A stretch of DNA of 64,000 nucleotides, from positions 5,679,501 through 5,743,500 of the forward strand of contig NZ_CP130318.1 in the NCBI RefSeq assembly GCF_032268605.1, in the 5' to 3' direction. Positions 17,080 to 25,661 of this stretch are shown here, in pieces. A model generated the notes under the pieces. It worked only from the letters and a program-made list of their open reading frames with translations, did not search any database and was not told where the DNA came from. The position numbers and the translations under genes were made by a program. This DNA is from Paenibacillus aurantius (lineage in GTDB: Bacteria; Bacillota; Bacilli; Paenibacillales; NBRC-103111). Position 1 is the first letter of the stretch, and each line of letters starts with the position of its first letter.

Positions 17080-17601
17080 TTATTCCCAAGGGTAGGTGCT
17101 CACGAGATAATCAGCGAATTTCTTGCTCTCCTCCCGCCGGTGCTTCCGCATCTGGGCCCGCATCTCCGCCGTTTCGTAGAGCTTCTTCTCTTCCTCGGTT
17201 TCCGGAATGATCCGGGGAACGGGAACCGGTTTGTTGTCCTCATCCAGACCGACGAAGGTAAGGAACGAGGTGGCGGCAATCTTTCGTTCGCCGCTCCTCA
17301 GGTCTTCCCGGATCACCTTGACGAACACCTCCATGGAGCTTTTGCCCGTCCAGGTCACGAAGGACTCCAGCGAAACCGAATCCGTCGTGCGGATCGGCTG
17401 CAGGAAGTCCACCGAGTCGGTAGAAGCCGTCACCGCCGTCACCCGGCAGAGCTTGGACGCCGAGATGGAGGCAATATCGTCAATATGGGACATGAGCCTG
17501 CCGCCGAACAGCGTCTCATGGTTGTTGACATCCGTCGGGAAAACCCGGGAGGTTTTGAAACAACGAGTTTCTTTTGCATACTTCGTTTCCAAAGGAGCCA
17601 C
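17080..17601 (-). CDS. Acyl-CoA thioesterase (hotdog fold, YkhA-like)
   Basis: 173 residues with one hotdog domain. The helix motif NNHETLFGGRLMSHIDDIASISASKLC (read as NNHETLFGG then DDIASISA) carries the Asp used for thioester hydrolysis, and TDSVDFLQPI follows. It hydrolyses acyl-CoA to free acid and CoA. The C-terminal tail is charged (KKLYETAEMRAQMRKHRREE). A GTG start at 17601 has only a modest GGAAG upstream. Convergent with uvsE. Confidence 0.88.
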   Translation of the reverse strand: MAPLETKYAKETRCFKTSRVFPTDVNNHETLFGGRLMSHIDDIASISASKLCRVTAVTASTDSVDFLQPIRTTDSVSLESFVTWTGKSSMEVFVKVIREDLRSGERKIAATSFLTFVGLDEDNKPVPVPRIIPETEEEKKLYETAEMRAQMRKHRREESKKFADYLVSTYPWE

Positions 17602-17852
17602 CGCTTTCTTCCAGGGTATGCTTGCGCTTCTTATGGTTTTCCCTGGTTCCCGGCGGCATATGCCTCGTTTATTCAGAATACGTTAATCGATCCTTAAGTT
17701 GGTTTTAAGAATTGGACGTTATACTGGAGGTACGAAGAGGGCAGGAAGCGAAACCTTCGGTCCGTTCAAACGTAAGAAACGTTAACCGCCCGCATGGCGG
17801 CTCGCGAACCATTACCTGTTGTACATACCTCTTGAAGGAGGATTTATCCCTT

Positions 17853-18263
17853 ATGAATCCCAAACAAATTCTAATCATAAGCACCATGGCCTTCACCATT
17901 ACCGTAGGCGGGACCCTGTGCTCCGACCGGACCAAAACGTCCGCCCCGGACAAGCCGGAAACCCAGCTCGCCAAAGCGTCCGCCGCCCCCTCCCTGCCTG
18001 ACCGGAAGGACCTGACCGGTCTCCTCGGCATGACGGGAGAGGAACTCCGCGAGGAGCTTTACGGCGGCCGTTCGCTGGCCGATGTGGCCGAGGCCCGCCG
18101 CGTCGGCGTGCAGGAGGTGGTTGGCCTCCAGATGGCCGAGCTGACCGCGCAGCTGGAGGAGCGGTGCGCCGCGGGCAGCCTGACTCCCGCCCAGCTGGAG
18201 GCCTACAAGGCCGAGCTGCCGGAGCTTCTCGCGGCGAGCGCGCACACCCGTATGGAGGCGTAG
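17853..18263 (+). CDS. Small exported protein of unknown function
   Basis: 136 residues. AAGGAGG lies about 11 nt before the ATG. A signal-like hydrophobic N-terminus (PKQILIISTMAFTITVGGTL) is followed by an Ala/Pro-rich linker and a helical region ELREELYGGRSLADVAEARR, the pattern seen repeatedly in small secreted Paenibacillus proteins (LREELYGGKSLADVA-type repeat). No enzymatic motif. A Cys at residue 23 sits in GGTLCSD; with a loose lipobox it might be a lipoprotein. Confidence 0.7.
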   Translation: MNPKQILIISTMAFTITVGGTLCSDRTKTSAPDKPETQLAKASAAPSLPDRKDLTGLLGMTGEELREELYGGRSLADVAEARRVGVQEVVGLQMAELTAQLEERCAAGSLTPAQLEAYKAELPELLAASAHTRMEA

Positions 18264-18407
18264 CGCCTTCCGCGAACGGAAGCAGCGGCTACAAAGCTCG
18301 TACTCCAAGAGCTGAGCGAAGCCGGGCCGCTGCTAGCCCGTCCGTTTCCACGAATACTATGCTCCAGCTGTTAACCTATAGCCCCTGCACGGAATCCCCG
18401 GCAAGAC

Positions 18408-18453
18408 CAAAAGCCCTTCCCGCTCCAATCGGAGTGAGAAGGGCTTTTTGGTT
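18408..18453. terminator. Bidirectional terminator
   Basis: Stem AAAGCCCTTC / GAAGGGCTTT with further CGCTCC/GGAGTG pairing inside; T-run on the plus strand and A-rich flank on the other. It separates the exported-protein gene (plus) from the acetyltransferase gene (minus). Confidence 0.85.
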
Positions 18454-18495
18454 ACAGAGGCAAAAGGGGGAGGGATGCCGGGCGGACGGAAGCCG

Positions 18496-18768
18496 TCAAC
18501 GCTCCCATACGTCGGCATATTCCTTATGCCGGCGGAACTGGGCGTCGGCGTACGAGCAGGCGGGAACGACCTTGCGGTTCGTCTCCCGCGCATATTCGAC
18601 CACCCGCCGGATCAGGTCCTCGGCCAGCTTCTGGCCCCGCTTCTCCGGCGCCACGAAAGTATGGTCGAGCACCAGCGTCTTATCGCCGGCCATCCGGAAG
18701 GTCACCTCCCCGACCACCTCGTCTCCTTCCTTTATGAGAAACGCATTGCCCTCCTGAATCATGTTCAT
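18496..18768 (-). CDS. Small GNAT-family N-acetyltransferase (YjdJ-like)
   Basis: 90 residues, the minimal GNAT fold of the COG2388 group. VLDHTFVAPEKRGQKLAEDL holds the acetyl-CoA pyrophosphate-binding loop (RGQKLAE), and the C-terminus VVPACSYADAQFRRHKEY matches the family's VxPxCxYxxxxFxxH motif. Substrate unknown. GGGAGAGG lies before the ATG. Monocistronic between two terminators. Confidence 0.88.
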   Translation of the reverse strand: MNMIQEGNAFLIKEGDEVVGEVTFRMAGDKTLVLDHTFVAPEKRGQKLAEDLIRRVVEYARETNRKVVPACSYADAQFRRHKEYADVWER

Positions 18769-18888
18769 GCCTGCCTCTCCCTTCTATCGGTGAAATGCTT
18801 TCTCCTATAGATTACCCGCTGATCCGCCCCTTGCTACATAGGCCTGCCATACGATCGGGCAGACCGGACTTGTCCGTCATGGCAATAG

Positions 18889-18930
18889 AAAAACCGCTCC
18901 CCCGGGCGGCACGCGGCCGGGGAAACGGTT
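18889..18930 (-). terminator. Terminator of the DUF1641-ndh operon
   Basis: Minus strand: stem AACCGTTTCCCCGG / CCGGGGGAGCGGTT with short GC inner pairing, then TTTTTC. Confidence 0.85.
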
Positions 18931-18969
18931 GGCGGTGAATGAATGTGTCCGGATCGTGCAGGCCGGCTA

Positions 18970-20148
18970 TTAGTAAGCCAGGGCAAACAATCCGTTGATG
19001 TGCGTCAGATAGCGGGCATTGCTCGCTTTCTTCATGAGGGAAGCGGGAAGGCCCTTCAACTCGATGCCCGTTTCGCCGATGGCGCCGATGCCGTCCTTGC
19101 GGCCCAGGCTCGCGAGAGTACCGGAGAACACCGGCTGGAAGGAGGCCATTTTGCCGCTGCGGAAATGAGCCGCGATGTTGGCGCCAACCAGCTCGCCCAT
19201 CTGCCAGGCCAGCTGGGCCGTAGGCGGATAAGGGCGGCCTTCCGGACCGAAGACGACCGCGCAGTCGCCGGCCAGGAACACGTCCGGGTGGGAAACGGAT
19301 TGCAGGAACTCGTTAACGGTAGCGCGGCCGCGGTTAACTTCCACGCCGCTGTTCGCCACGAGTGTGCTGCCTTGTACGCCGCCGGTCCAAACGACGGTGC
19401 CCGCTTCGATCGTGCGCCCGTCCTTCAGGCTGACCACAGCTCCGTTCACTTCCGTGATCGGCAGCCCAGTCAGGAACTGAACTCCGCGGCTCTCGAGGCT
19501 CGTGGTGGCCCGCTGGATCAAATCCGCCGAGAAGATCGGCAGAATGGTCGGCATGGCCTCTACGAGGTAAAGGGACACGTCGGCGAAGTCCACACCGTAC
19601 TGGCGGCAGATGCCCGGCAGCTCGTCCGCCAGCTCCCCGACCAGCTCGACGCCCGTCAGGCCGCCGCCGCCGATCACGAAGGTTGCGTCGGCTTTGTTGC
19701 CGCTCACGCTGTATTCGCGGATGCGGTCCTTCACATGGGCGAAGATGCGGTTCGCATCGGCAACGGATTTCAGCGTGAGGCTGTTCTCCTGCAAGCCCGG
19801 GATGCCGAAGTAGTTCGTTTCGCTGCCGAGCGCCATCACGAGGGCATCGTAGCGGTAGAAGGTGCCGTCCTCGAGGGTAACCTTGCGTCCTTCCACGTCA
19901 ATCGCTTGAACCGAGCCGACCTTCAGGTTAATCTCTTTATCCTTAAGCAGCTTCTCCAGAGGAAGAGCCACCGCCTTCTCAGCGACGTTGCCTGCCGCCA
20001 GACGGTGAAGCTCGGTGATGATCTGGTGGGAGCCTACCCGGTTGATCACGGTAATCGTCGCTTCCTGCGGCGAAAGGTTGGCACGGGCGGACAGCGCGCT
20101 CAGCAGGCCGCCGTAGCCGGCGCCCAGAATCAGAATTTGCTTACTCAT
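18970..20148 (-). CDS. ndh: Type II NADH dehydrogenase (NDH-2)
   Basis: 392 residues. Single-subunit, non-proton-pumping NADH:quinone oxidoreductase on the inner face of the membrane. FAD-binding GAGYGG is at residues 9-14; the NADH-binding site is VIGGGGLTGVELVGEL near 160; VFLAGDCA and PTAQLAWQMG in the C-terminal half bind FAD and quinone. Its start overlaps the DUF1641 stop by 8 bp, so the two are coupled, as in the B. subtilis yjlC-ndh operon. Two Rex-type operators lie upstream of the pair. Confidence 0.93.
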   Translation of the reverse strand: MSKQILILGAGYGGLLSALSARANLSPQEATITVINRVGSHQIITELHRLAAGNVAEKAVALPLEKLLKDKEINLKVGSVQAIDVEGRKVTLEDGTFYRYDALVMALGSETNYFGIPGLQENSLTLKSVADANRIFAHVKDRIREYSVSGNKADATFVIGGGGLTGVELVGELADELPGICRQYGVDFADVSLYLVEAMPTILPIFSADLIQRATTSLESRGVQFLTGLPITEVNGAVVSLKDGRTIEAGTVVWTGGVQGSTLVANSGVEVNRGRATVNEFLQSVSHPDVFLAGDCAVVFGPEGRPYPPTAQLAWQMGELVGANIAAHFRSGKMASFQPVFSGTLASLGRKDGIGAIGETGIELKGLPASLMKKASNARYLTHINGLFALAY

Positions 20149-20590
20149 GGTGGTCCTCCCCCCGTTTTCTCTCGCTTAGGATGTCCAGATAGGATTGGCC
20201 AAAGCGCAGCATTTTCTGCAACTCGGGATCCTTCAAGAGGCGCAGCATGCCGAACAGGCCGATCGTTTCGTCGCTCTTCTCGGCCCGGTCGTTGGCTTCG
20301 ATCGCGGCGGAGGCCAGGTGCTTGACCTTCTCTTCAATCGGCTTGGCTACTTCCATAAAGCCTCCGACCATATCTTGGATCAGGACGCGGTCCGAAGCTA
20401 CCTTCTGGGCCAGGTCATAGGTTTTGGTCATGAGGGTCATCATCTCGGCCAGCTTCGGCAGCTGATCCACGAGAACCGTCAGCGCTTCTTGAACCTCCGG
20501 CTTCAGCAGCTGTTCCAGAACATCCGGTCTAGCGGCGGCAGGCTCGGTTGCGGCTACGGCTTCCGTTTCCTTTTCTTTCGTTTCCAACAT
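20141..20590 (-). CDS. yjlC: DUF1641 protein (YjlC-like), partner of ndh
   Basis: 149 residues, almost all helical and without membrane spans. The central LVDQLPKLAEMMTLMTKTYD and C-terminal GLFGMLRLLKDPELQKMLRFG match DUF1641. In B. subtilis the equivalent yjlC precedes ndh in one Rex-controlled operon; its role is not established, perhaps assisting NDH-2. GAGGAGG about 9 nt upstream fixes the start at 20590 rather than 20608. It overlaps ndh by 8 bp. Confidence 0.85.
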   Translation of the reverse strand: MLETKEKETEAVAATEPAAARPDVLEQLLKPEVQEALTVLVDQLPKLAEMMTLMTKTYDLAQKVASDRVLIQDMVGGFMEVAKPIEEKVKHLASAAIEANDRAEKSDETIGLFGMLRLLKDPELQKMLRFGQSYLDILSERKRGEDHHE

Positions 20591-20669
20591 GTCAACGCTC
20601 CTCCTCAATCAACTCGTGATGTGCAGCGAATGGGGTCCTATCCGTGTCGCAAGGCCGTTTTTCCATCTA

Positions 20670-20709
20670 GTGAATCCATTCACATATAGTGGCAAGTGAA
20701 AAACTTCAC
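20670..20709 (-). promoter_or_regulatory. Two Rex-type operators upstream of yjlC-ndh
   Basis: Two perfect copies of GTGAA-N4-TTCAC: GTGAATCCATTCAC (20670-20683) and GTGAAAAACTTCAC (20696-20709), 26 bp apart centre to centre. This is the core of the Rex (NADH-sensing repressor) operator. Rex would repress ndh when the NADH/NAD ratio is low and release it when NADH rises. The rest of 20591-20965 holds only this control region, AT-rich DNA and the oxidase terminator. Confidence 0.82.
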
Positions 20710-20867
20710 ATCTTACAAGAAGAAGCTTTCACATGATCAGCGGTGAACACGATCGCTACTCCTTCCATTGTATACCTAAACGTTAAACTTTTCATTCTTT
20801 TCCGCAAAAAAATCACCATCTTTTTTTGGCAGCTTCGCTCTCTGCTTTACGCAAGGGGAACCTGCCC

Positions 20868-20899
20868 AAAAAAAGCCCGTCCGTATCGGGACAGGCTTA
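20868..20899 (-). terminator. Terminator of multicopper oxidase gene
   Basis: Minus strand: stem AAGCCTGTCC / GGACGGGCTT (one mismatch) with a 6-nt loop, then TTTTTTT. Confidence 0.85.
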
Positions 20900-20965
20900 G
20901 CGTATGCCATTTGACGCGGTTTCATTCGGGGCGGTACGGGGTCTATTCGGCGCTCGCAGAGCCGG

Positions 20966-23074
20966 TCAATCCGGCAAATTGCCGGAACGCGTCCCCGCTT
21001 CATAGGAAGGCCGCACCCCGTCGTACATGAGATGAAGGATCATGCCGGTGGCCGCGTGATAGAGGTTGTGGCAGTGATCCATCCACATGCCCGGATTATC
21101 GGCGACGAACCCGACCTCGTACGTATCCCCCGGGGCCACATTTAAAGTATCGGTTATCCAGGGAGTCGCGACCCGCTTCCCGTTGTGCTTCAGCACGGTC
21201 ATATGGTGGCCGTGGAGATGCATGGGATGCTCCGCCAGGCTGCGGTTCACGAAGGTCATCTTCACCTTCTCCCCTTCTTTGACGACGAAGGTCGGCGTAT
21301 CGGGAAGCACCCGGCCGTTAATCGTCCACAGGAAATGAAACACCCCGTTATAAAAGCCCATCCGGTTGCCGAAGATCATCCGGAACTCGCGGTCAAACTT
21401 TGCGGTCTTTGTCGTCACTCCGTTCTCCGCCGCAAGCCCGTAACTGCCGGGATCGAAGCTTCCGGAGGGCGGCTGAAATACGGGAGCCGGGGCATCGTTG
21501 TCCGGCGAGAGCACCAGCACCGGCCCCTCTGGGTCGTCCGCCGCCCCCGCCTTCAAATAAACCGGGCCTCCCGGCATCCGGAAAGTAAGATCGTACCGTC
21601 CTCCCGAGCCGATCTGAAACGACGTGTTCTCCGGCAGGAGGGCGGCTTGCCGGATCGGCGTCCCGTCTATCGCCGTCACGGCATAGAGCGTTCCCTGAAG
21701 CAGATAAGCCGCAGAAAGGTTATCCGTGTTGATTATCCGCAGCCGGACCGTTCGCCCGGAAGGGATTGGAAGCGTCCGCGTCCCATCCTCCAGCCCAAAA
21801 GCGGTCCGATACCCCCGGTCCGTCTTCCACCGGTGAAGGACAATCGTTTCTTCCACGTCATACGGGGAGGGCTCCTCGGCCGGTTCGACGATCAGCCTGC
21901 CGAACAGCCCTTTCTCCACCTGCTCGGAGGACTGCTGGTGAGAGTGAAACCAGTAGGTTCCGGTCTGCTTCGCCCGGAATTTATAGCGGAACGATTCGCC
22001 GGGCTTGACGGCGTTCTGGGTCATGCCCGGAATGCCGTCCATTGCATTGGGCACATCATAACCGTGCCAGTGGATGGAAACGCCCGCCTCCACATCCCGG
22101 TTGGCCAATACCACCTCGACCATTTGCCCTTCCTTCACCCGAAGCTCGGGCACCGCTTCCCCGTTATAGGTCCACGCCTCGACCTTGGCCCCCGAAGCAA
22201 GAGTAAGCTCGGTCCGCTGGGCCGTCAGCTCGAAGCGGACATCCGCCGGAGCGGAGATGTCCCCCGTGAGCTCGGCGACTTCCACCCCGGCGCCGCTATG
22301 CGCGGCTCCGTGCCCAGCATGCTCTCCCCTGGCGGCCAACTGCGTCGGAGGACCTCCCCCTTCGTCCAGCCCGTCATGATTCATCATGTCGTACGCTTCC
22401 GGAAGCTTGGACGCCGAGCCTCCCGCGACCACATAGACGACGAAGACGGCCATCACGACGGCCGCCCCTGCAACCACAAAACCGGTATGCTTAAGAAGTC
22501 TTTGCCACGCCTTCCTCCTTCCGCGTCCCGCGAGAACCAGACGGTGCCTGCGGCGGGCCATGATTAGCGGGATCCCGGCCAGAAGACACGCCAGGCCCTG
22601 GCTCAGGATGATCTCCGTCAAGCCGGGAAGGACCGGCTGGGCAAAAAGCTGGCGGACCAGATGGAGGCCCGACCCGGCCGCACCGGCGAGCAGCGGCACC
22701 GTTAACCAGGGATCCGCCAGCACATCCGACCGGACAATCTCCTCTTCCGGCATCCGTCTCAGCCGGGCCAGCCGGGGCATCGTCAGCAGCCCGACGCCAA
22801 GCTGGACGGCGAGAAGAAGCGGAAGGACCGTTAAGGCCATGCCCTCCACCGCCCACCAGCTGCCGCGGATTCCGATCCCGATATAGGCGGCATCGGTCAG
22901 CAGGCCGGCGGCCAGGGCGAGCCCCGCCAACAGAAGCAGAAAAGACGAGGCTCTCCGCACCGACTTGGCGCTTCTAAGATAGGGAAGCCAGGCGGCGGTA
23001 ATTCCGGAAATCAACCCAAGGATCGTTCCGGCCAGAGCGAGAAGCAGAATGAAGCGGTAAAGATTATCTTCCAT
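20966..23074 (-). CDS. Membrane-anchored multicopper oxidase
   Basis: 702 residues. An N-terminal membrane domain of about 220 residues (5-6 hydrophobic helices) is joined by a His-rich linker (GEHAGHGAAHSG) to a three-cupredoxin laccase-like oxidase. All four copper motifs are intact: HWHG near 335, FHSHQQ near 377, HPMHLHGHH near 616 and HCHNLYHAATGM near 667, the last carrying the type 1 Cys, two His and axial Met. The catalytic part would sit outside the membrane, oxidising Cu(I), metals or phenols with O2. GGGGGA precedes the ATG at 23074. No copper transporter is adjacent. Confidence 0.9.
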   Translation of the reverse strand: MEDNLYRFILLLALAGTILGLISGITAAWLPYLRSAKSVRRASSFLLLLAGLALAAGLLTDAAYIGIGIRGSWWAVEGMALTVLPLLLAVQLGVGLLTMPRLARLRRMPEEEIVRSDVLADPWLTVPLLAGAAGSGLHLVRQLFAQPVLPGLTEIILSQGLACLLAGIPLIMARRRHRLVLAGRGRRKAWQRLLKHTGFVVAGAAVVMAVFVVYVVAGGSASKLPEAYDMMNHDGLDEGGGPPTQLAARGEHAGHGAAHSGAGVEVAELTGDISAPADVRFELTAQRTELTLASGAKVEAWTYNGEAVPELRVKEGQMVEVVLANRDVEAGVSIHWHGYDVPNAMDGIPGMTQNAVKPGESFRYKFRAKQTGTYWFHSHQQSSEQVEKGLFGRLIVEPAEEPSPYDVEETIVLHRWKTDRGYRTAFGLEDGTRTLPIPSGRTVRLRIINTDNLSAAYLLQGTLYAVTAIDGTPIRQAALLPENTSFQIGSGGRYDLTFRMPGGPVYLKAGAADDPEGPVLVLSPDNDAPAPVFQPPSGSFDPGSYGLAAENGVTTKTAKFDREFRMIFGNRMGFYNGVFHFLWTINGRVLPDTPTFVVKEGEKVKMTFVNRSLAEHPMHLHGHHMTVLKHNGKRVATPWITDTLNVAPGDTYEVGFVADNPGMWMDHCHNLYHAATGMILHLMYDGVRPSYEAGTRSGNLPD

Positions 23075-23091
23075 GTTCGTTTCCCCCATGT

Positions 23092-23146
23092 GAACCTTAA
23101 TGAGACCTAGTGTAACAGGGGAATGTTGCGAACCTGTGATGAACCT
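23092..23146. promoter_or_regulatory. Direct repeats GAACCT upstream of multicopper oxidase
   Basis: GAACCT occurs at 23130-23135 and 23141-23146, an 11-bp period, and again at 23092-23097 beside the start. Tandem hexamers one helical turn apart are the usual binding pattern of OmpR/PhoB-type response regulators. A TACACT -10-like box (minus strand) lies between them. Confidence 0.4.
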
Positions 23147-23185
23147 CTGCCAGCTTTGTGGAGGGCTAACAAGCCCCCTGGCCTA

Positions 23186-23243
23186 TATAAAAAGGCATCT
23201 CTAGAACCCATCCCCCCAAAGGGTCCAGGTTCTAGAGATGCCG
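23186..23243 (-). terminator. Terminator of MATE gene
   Basis: A perfect 15-bp stem GGCATCTCTAGAACC / GGTTCTAGAGATGCC; on the minus strand it is followed by TTTTTATAT. Confidence 0.88.
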
Positions 23244-23267
23244 TTTATTGCTCGTTTTCGCTCTATT

Positions 23268-24656
23268 TTAGATGAGCTTATGCGCGTACCACTTCTTCCC
23301 CCGGAACCGCCACAGGAACAGCAGGCCCCTCACTCCCCACTCTCCGTTCATCGCCGCCCATACCCCGATAATGCCGAAGCCGAGTACGATGCCTAGTACG
23401 TACCCGAGCACAATGCGGAAGAGCCACATCGTGAGCATCGACGTAAGCGAGGTGAAGCGGGAATCGCCTGCGGCCCGAAGCCCCGAAGGCAGGATAAAGC
23501 TGATCGCCCAGAGCGGAATTTGCGCCAGGGCATTGATTAGAATAACCCAATACAGGTCGTGGAGAATTTCCGCCGGCGGGTGAAACAGGCTGACCAGCGG
23601 ATGAAACAGCGGCATAAGGATCGCCAGCATGATAACGAATGAGAACGACCCGAGCCAAAGAAAAACCCGGATGAATTTGCGCGCGTCCTCGACGTTGCGT
23701 CCTCCCATACACTGCCCCACAACCGTTACGATGGTCAAGGACAGGGCGCCCGCCGGGATCTGGTACAGCATGGCAATGGTGTTGCTGATGGCATTCGTCG
23801 CAATGGCATAGGTGCCGAGGCTGACGATGAAGACCTGGGTTAGGATTTTGCCCCCGTGGAAGAACATCTGCTCCGCCGCAAATGGAAGCCCGATGTACAG
23901 AATCCGCTTGAGCATCGACCAAGACACATGGAAGAGCTCCTGAAGGCGCAGATGCAGGGTTACCTCCATCCGCAGCACATAGACAAGGGCGCAGAGCGCC
24001 GCCGTGTAGCGGGCCAGGTTAACGGCGATGGTCATGCCGAGCACCCCCATGTCGAGCAGGTAGAGGAACACGACGTTCAGCAGGACGTAGATGACGTTCA
24101 TGATGAGCGACAGGGCAAGCGACACCCTCGTGCGACCGACACCCCGCATGACCCCGCTCACCGCTTGAACGATGCCGATGCCGAGATACGACAGCCCGCT
24201 GCCGGTGAGGTATATTTTGGCGTTGGCCCTCACCTCTTCGTCCGCCGACCCGAACAGCAGATTCAAGGCCGGATGCTGCAGAACGATCAAGAGCAGCCCG
24301 ACCGCGAGGGCCAGCAGGGAGACCGACGCCACGGCGGCCGAAGCGGCTTTTGACACCATCGGCAGGTCTCCGCTTCCTTTGTACTGCGCCACAATGACGG
24401 TCCCGCCGGTGGCCACCGCCACAAAGACATTGATCAGAAAAATATTCAGCGAATCCACCGTGCTCACGGCGCTGATCGCCGCCACTCCCGAGGAGCTGAT
24501 CATGGCGGTATTCACCAGATTAAGACCCACGATAAAGGCCTGGTCAATCAGAATCGGAAGAAACAGGGCGAGAATCTGCCGGTAATCCATCGATTCTCCC
24601 GATAAATGCTTCTCCAGCCAGCTGCGTCCCCTTCGTCTTAACCCTAGCTGCTTCAC
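23268..24656 (-). CDS. MATE family efflux transporter
   Basis: 462 residues with 12 predicted helices in two homologous halves, typical of MATE (NorM/DinF-like) drug or metabolite exporters driven by Na+ or H+. Typical segments are LPILIDQAFIVGLNLVNTAM in helix 1, the GVMRGVGRTRVSL loop, and in the second half QIPAGALSLTIVTVVGQCMGG and PSGLRAAGDSRFTS. GTG is the annotated start; its ribosome site is weak (GAAGA), and an internal ATG at MDYRQILALF (24590) is possible. A promoter and a structured leader with an attenuator precede it. Confidence 0.85.
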   Translation of the reverse strand: MKQLGLRRRGRSWLEKHLSGESMDYRQILALFLPILIDQAFIVGLNLVNTAMISSSGVAAISAVSTVDSLNIFLINVFVAVATGGTVIVAQYKGSGDLPMVSKAASAAVASVSLLALAVGLLLIVLQHPALNLLFGSADEEVRANAKIYLTGSGLSYLGIGIVQAVSGVMRGVGRTRVSLALSLIMNVIYVLLNVVFLYLLDMGVLGMTIAVNLARYTAALCALVYVLRMEVTLHLRLQELFHVSWSMLKRILYIGLPFAAEQMFFHGGKILTQVFIVSLGTYAIATNAISNTIAMLYQIPAGALSLTIVTVVGQCMGGRNVEDARKFIRVFLWLGSFSFVIMLAILMPLFHPLVSLFHPPAEILHDLYWVILINALAQIPLWAISFILPSGLRAAGDSRFTSLTSMLTMWLFRIVLGYVLGIVLGFGIIGVWAAMNGEWGVRGLLFLWRFRGKKWYAHKLI

Positions 24657-24685
24657 TCTTCATCACATTCTTTGCATAAAATAGG

Positions 24686-24841
24686 AAAAAACTCTTCAGG
24701 CGAAGAGCTTTCAAAAAAGTCGATTCGGCTGTCTCCCCTGTTTGGAGCTTGTCCGGCCTTCTGCCCTTCGTCCGGCAGAGGGTTTCTTAGCAGGGGAACC
24801 TTTACCTGCTGTAGAGTAGCACCGGAGGAGTATTCTGTCAA
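24686..24841 (-). promoter_or_regulatory. Promoter and structured leader with attenuator ahead of MATE gene
   Basis: Minus strand: -35 TTGACA (24836-24841), 17-bp spacer, -10 TACTCT (24813-24818). The roughly 120-nt leader that follows can form three hairpins: AGCAGG/CCTGCT (about 24783-24806), CTGCC/GGCAG (about 24757-24778) and CTCC/GGAG (about 24733-24747). It ends in a terminator-like stem CTCTTC/GAAGAG with TTTTTT (24686-24707), 30 nt before the gene. This layout suggests ligand- or ribosome-controlled attenuation. I could not match it to a known riboswitch class. Confidence 0.55.
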
Positions 24842-24941
24842 CCATAACGGCCCCTTGGGTCCTCAATTTCTCGGGGCCCACAGCATAACCGAAACACCGG
24901 CCAGGCATAGAGCGGCTCCCAGCCAGTCGTACCGGAAAGGA

Positions 24942-25619
24942 TCAATTCGTGATTTCTACTCCCACCACATCGTCCATGCCGGAAAGGAGGTGGTACAAGT
25001 CGGTGATCCCTACTTTGGGATGGACCTTCGTTCTCAATTCCAGCATATAGAAGGAGTCCTGTTTGGAATCCTTGATGCGTGTTTGAGACAATTGGATTTC
25101 ACTGGCCTCCATGGTTTTCATGATCTCGGTTACGTTCGCACTCCGGCGGACGGTTAGTTTGATGACATGTTCTTTTCGGAGCCCTCTAAGCGGTTTGCCC
25201 AGCAGAAAAGGAACAAGTTCCACGCTGATAATCAGCAGGGCGGCCGTTACGGCCGCTGCCGCATAGAAGCCGCTGCCCACCGCAATGCCAATGCCCGCCG
25301 CCCCCCAGATCATGGCAGCCGTCGTCAGGCCCGAAATGCGGTCATTCCCTCTTCTAAGGATAGCTCCCGCTCCCAGAAAGCCGATTCCCGAAACCACTTG
25401 AGCGGGAAGCCGGAGCGGGTCCATTTGGATGATGATGTCATGGCTTTTGGGGTAAGTATAAGCCGCTCGTATGGATATGATCGTTAACAAACAGCTGATG
25501 ACCGCAATAACCGGACTGGTTTTCAGCCCGAGCGGCTTGCTCTTCAATTCCCTTTCGAGCCCGATTACCAACCCAAGCACAGCCGAAAGGCCCAGCTTCA
25601 CCAAAAGTTCTATATCCAT
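24942..25619 (-). CDS. MgtC/SapB family membrane protein
   Basis: 225 residues. The N-terminal half has 4-5 membrane helices and the MgtC signatures LVIGLERELKSKPLGLKT and GIGFLGAGAILRRG with GLTTAAMIWGAAGIGIAVG. The C-terminal 80 residues form a soluble ACT-like domain. MgtC proteins modulate ATP synthase or phosphate/Mg2+ homeostasis in pathogens; in soil bacteria the role is unclear. It lies 42 bp downstream of the ABC permease and may be the last gene of that operon, which would fit a link to phosphate. Confidence 0.9.
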   Translation of the reverse strand: MDIELLVKLGLSAVLGLVIGLERELKSKPLGLKTSPVIAVISCLLTIISIRAAYTYPKSHDIIIQMDPLRLPAQVVSGIGFLGAGAILRRGNDRISGLTTAAMIWGAAGIGIAVGSGFYAAAAVTAALLIISVELVPFLLGKPLRGLRKEHVIKLTVRRSANVTEIMKTMEASEIQLSQTRIKDSKQDSFYMLELRTKVHPKVGITDLYHLLSGMDDVVGVEITN

Positions 25620-25661
25620 GCTCCGATAGTCCCTTCTGTTTGCACAAGATCGTTAGTGGCT

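Noticed and set aside
24653-24841. 62-codon frame ahead of the MATE gene
   Set aside because: Its TTG start is the -35 box of the predicted promoter, so it is unlikely to be translated; the region is better explained as a leader.
24686-24841. Assignment of the MATE leader to the guanidine (ykkC) riboswitch
   Set aside because: An ACGAA...GGC segment looked similar at first, but the conserved ykkC core sequences are not present in order.
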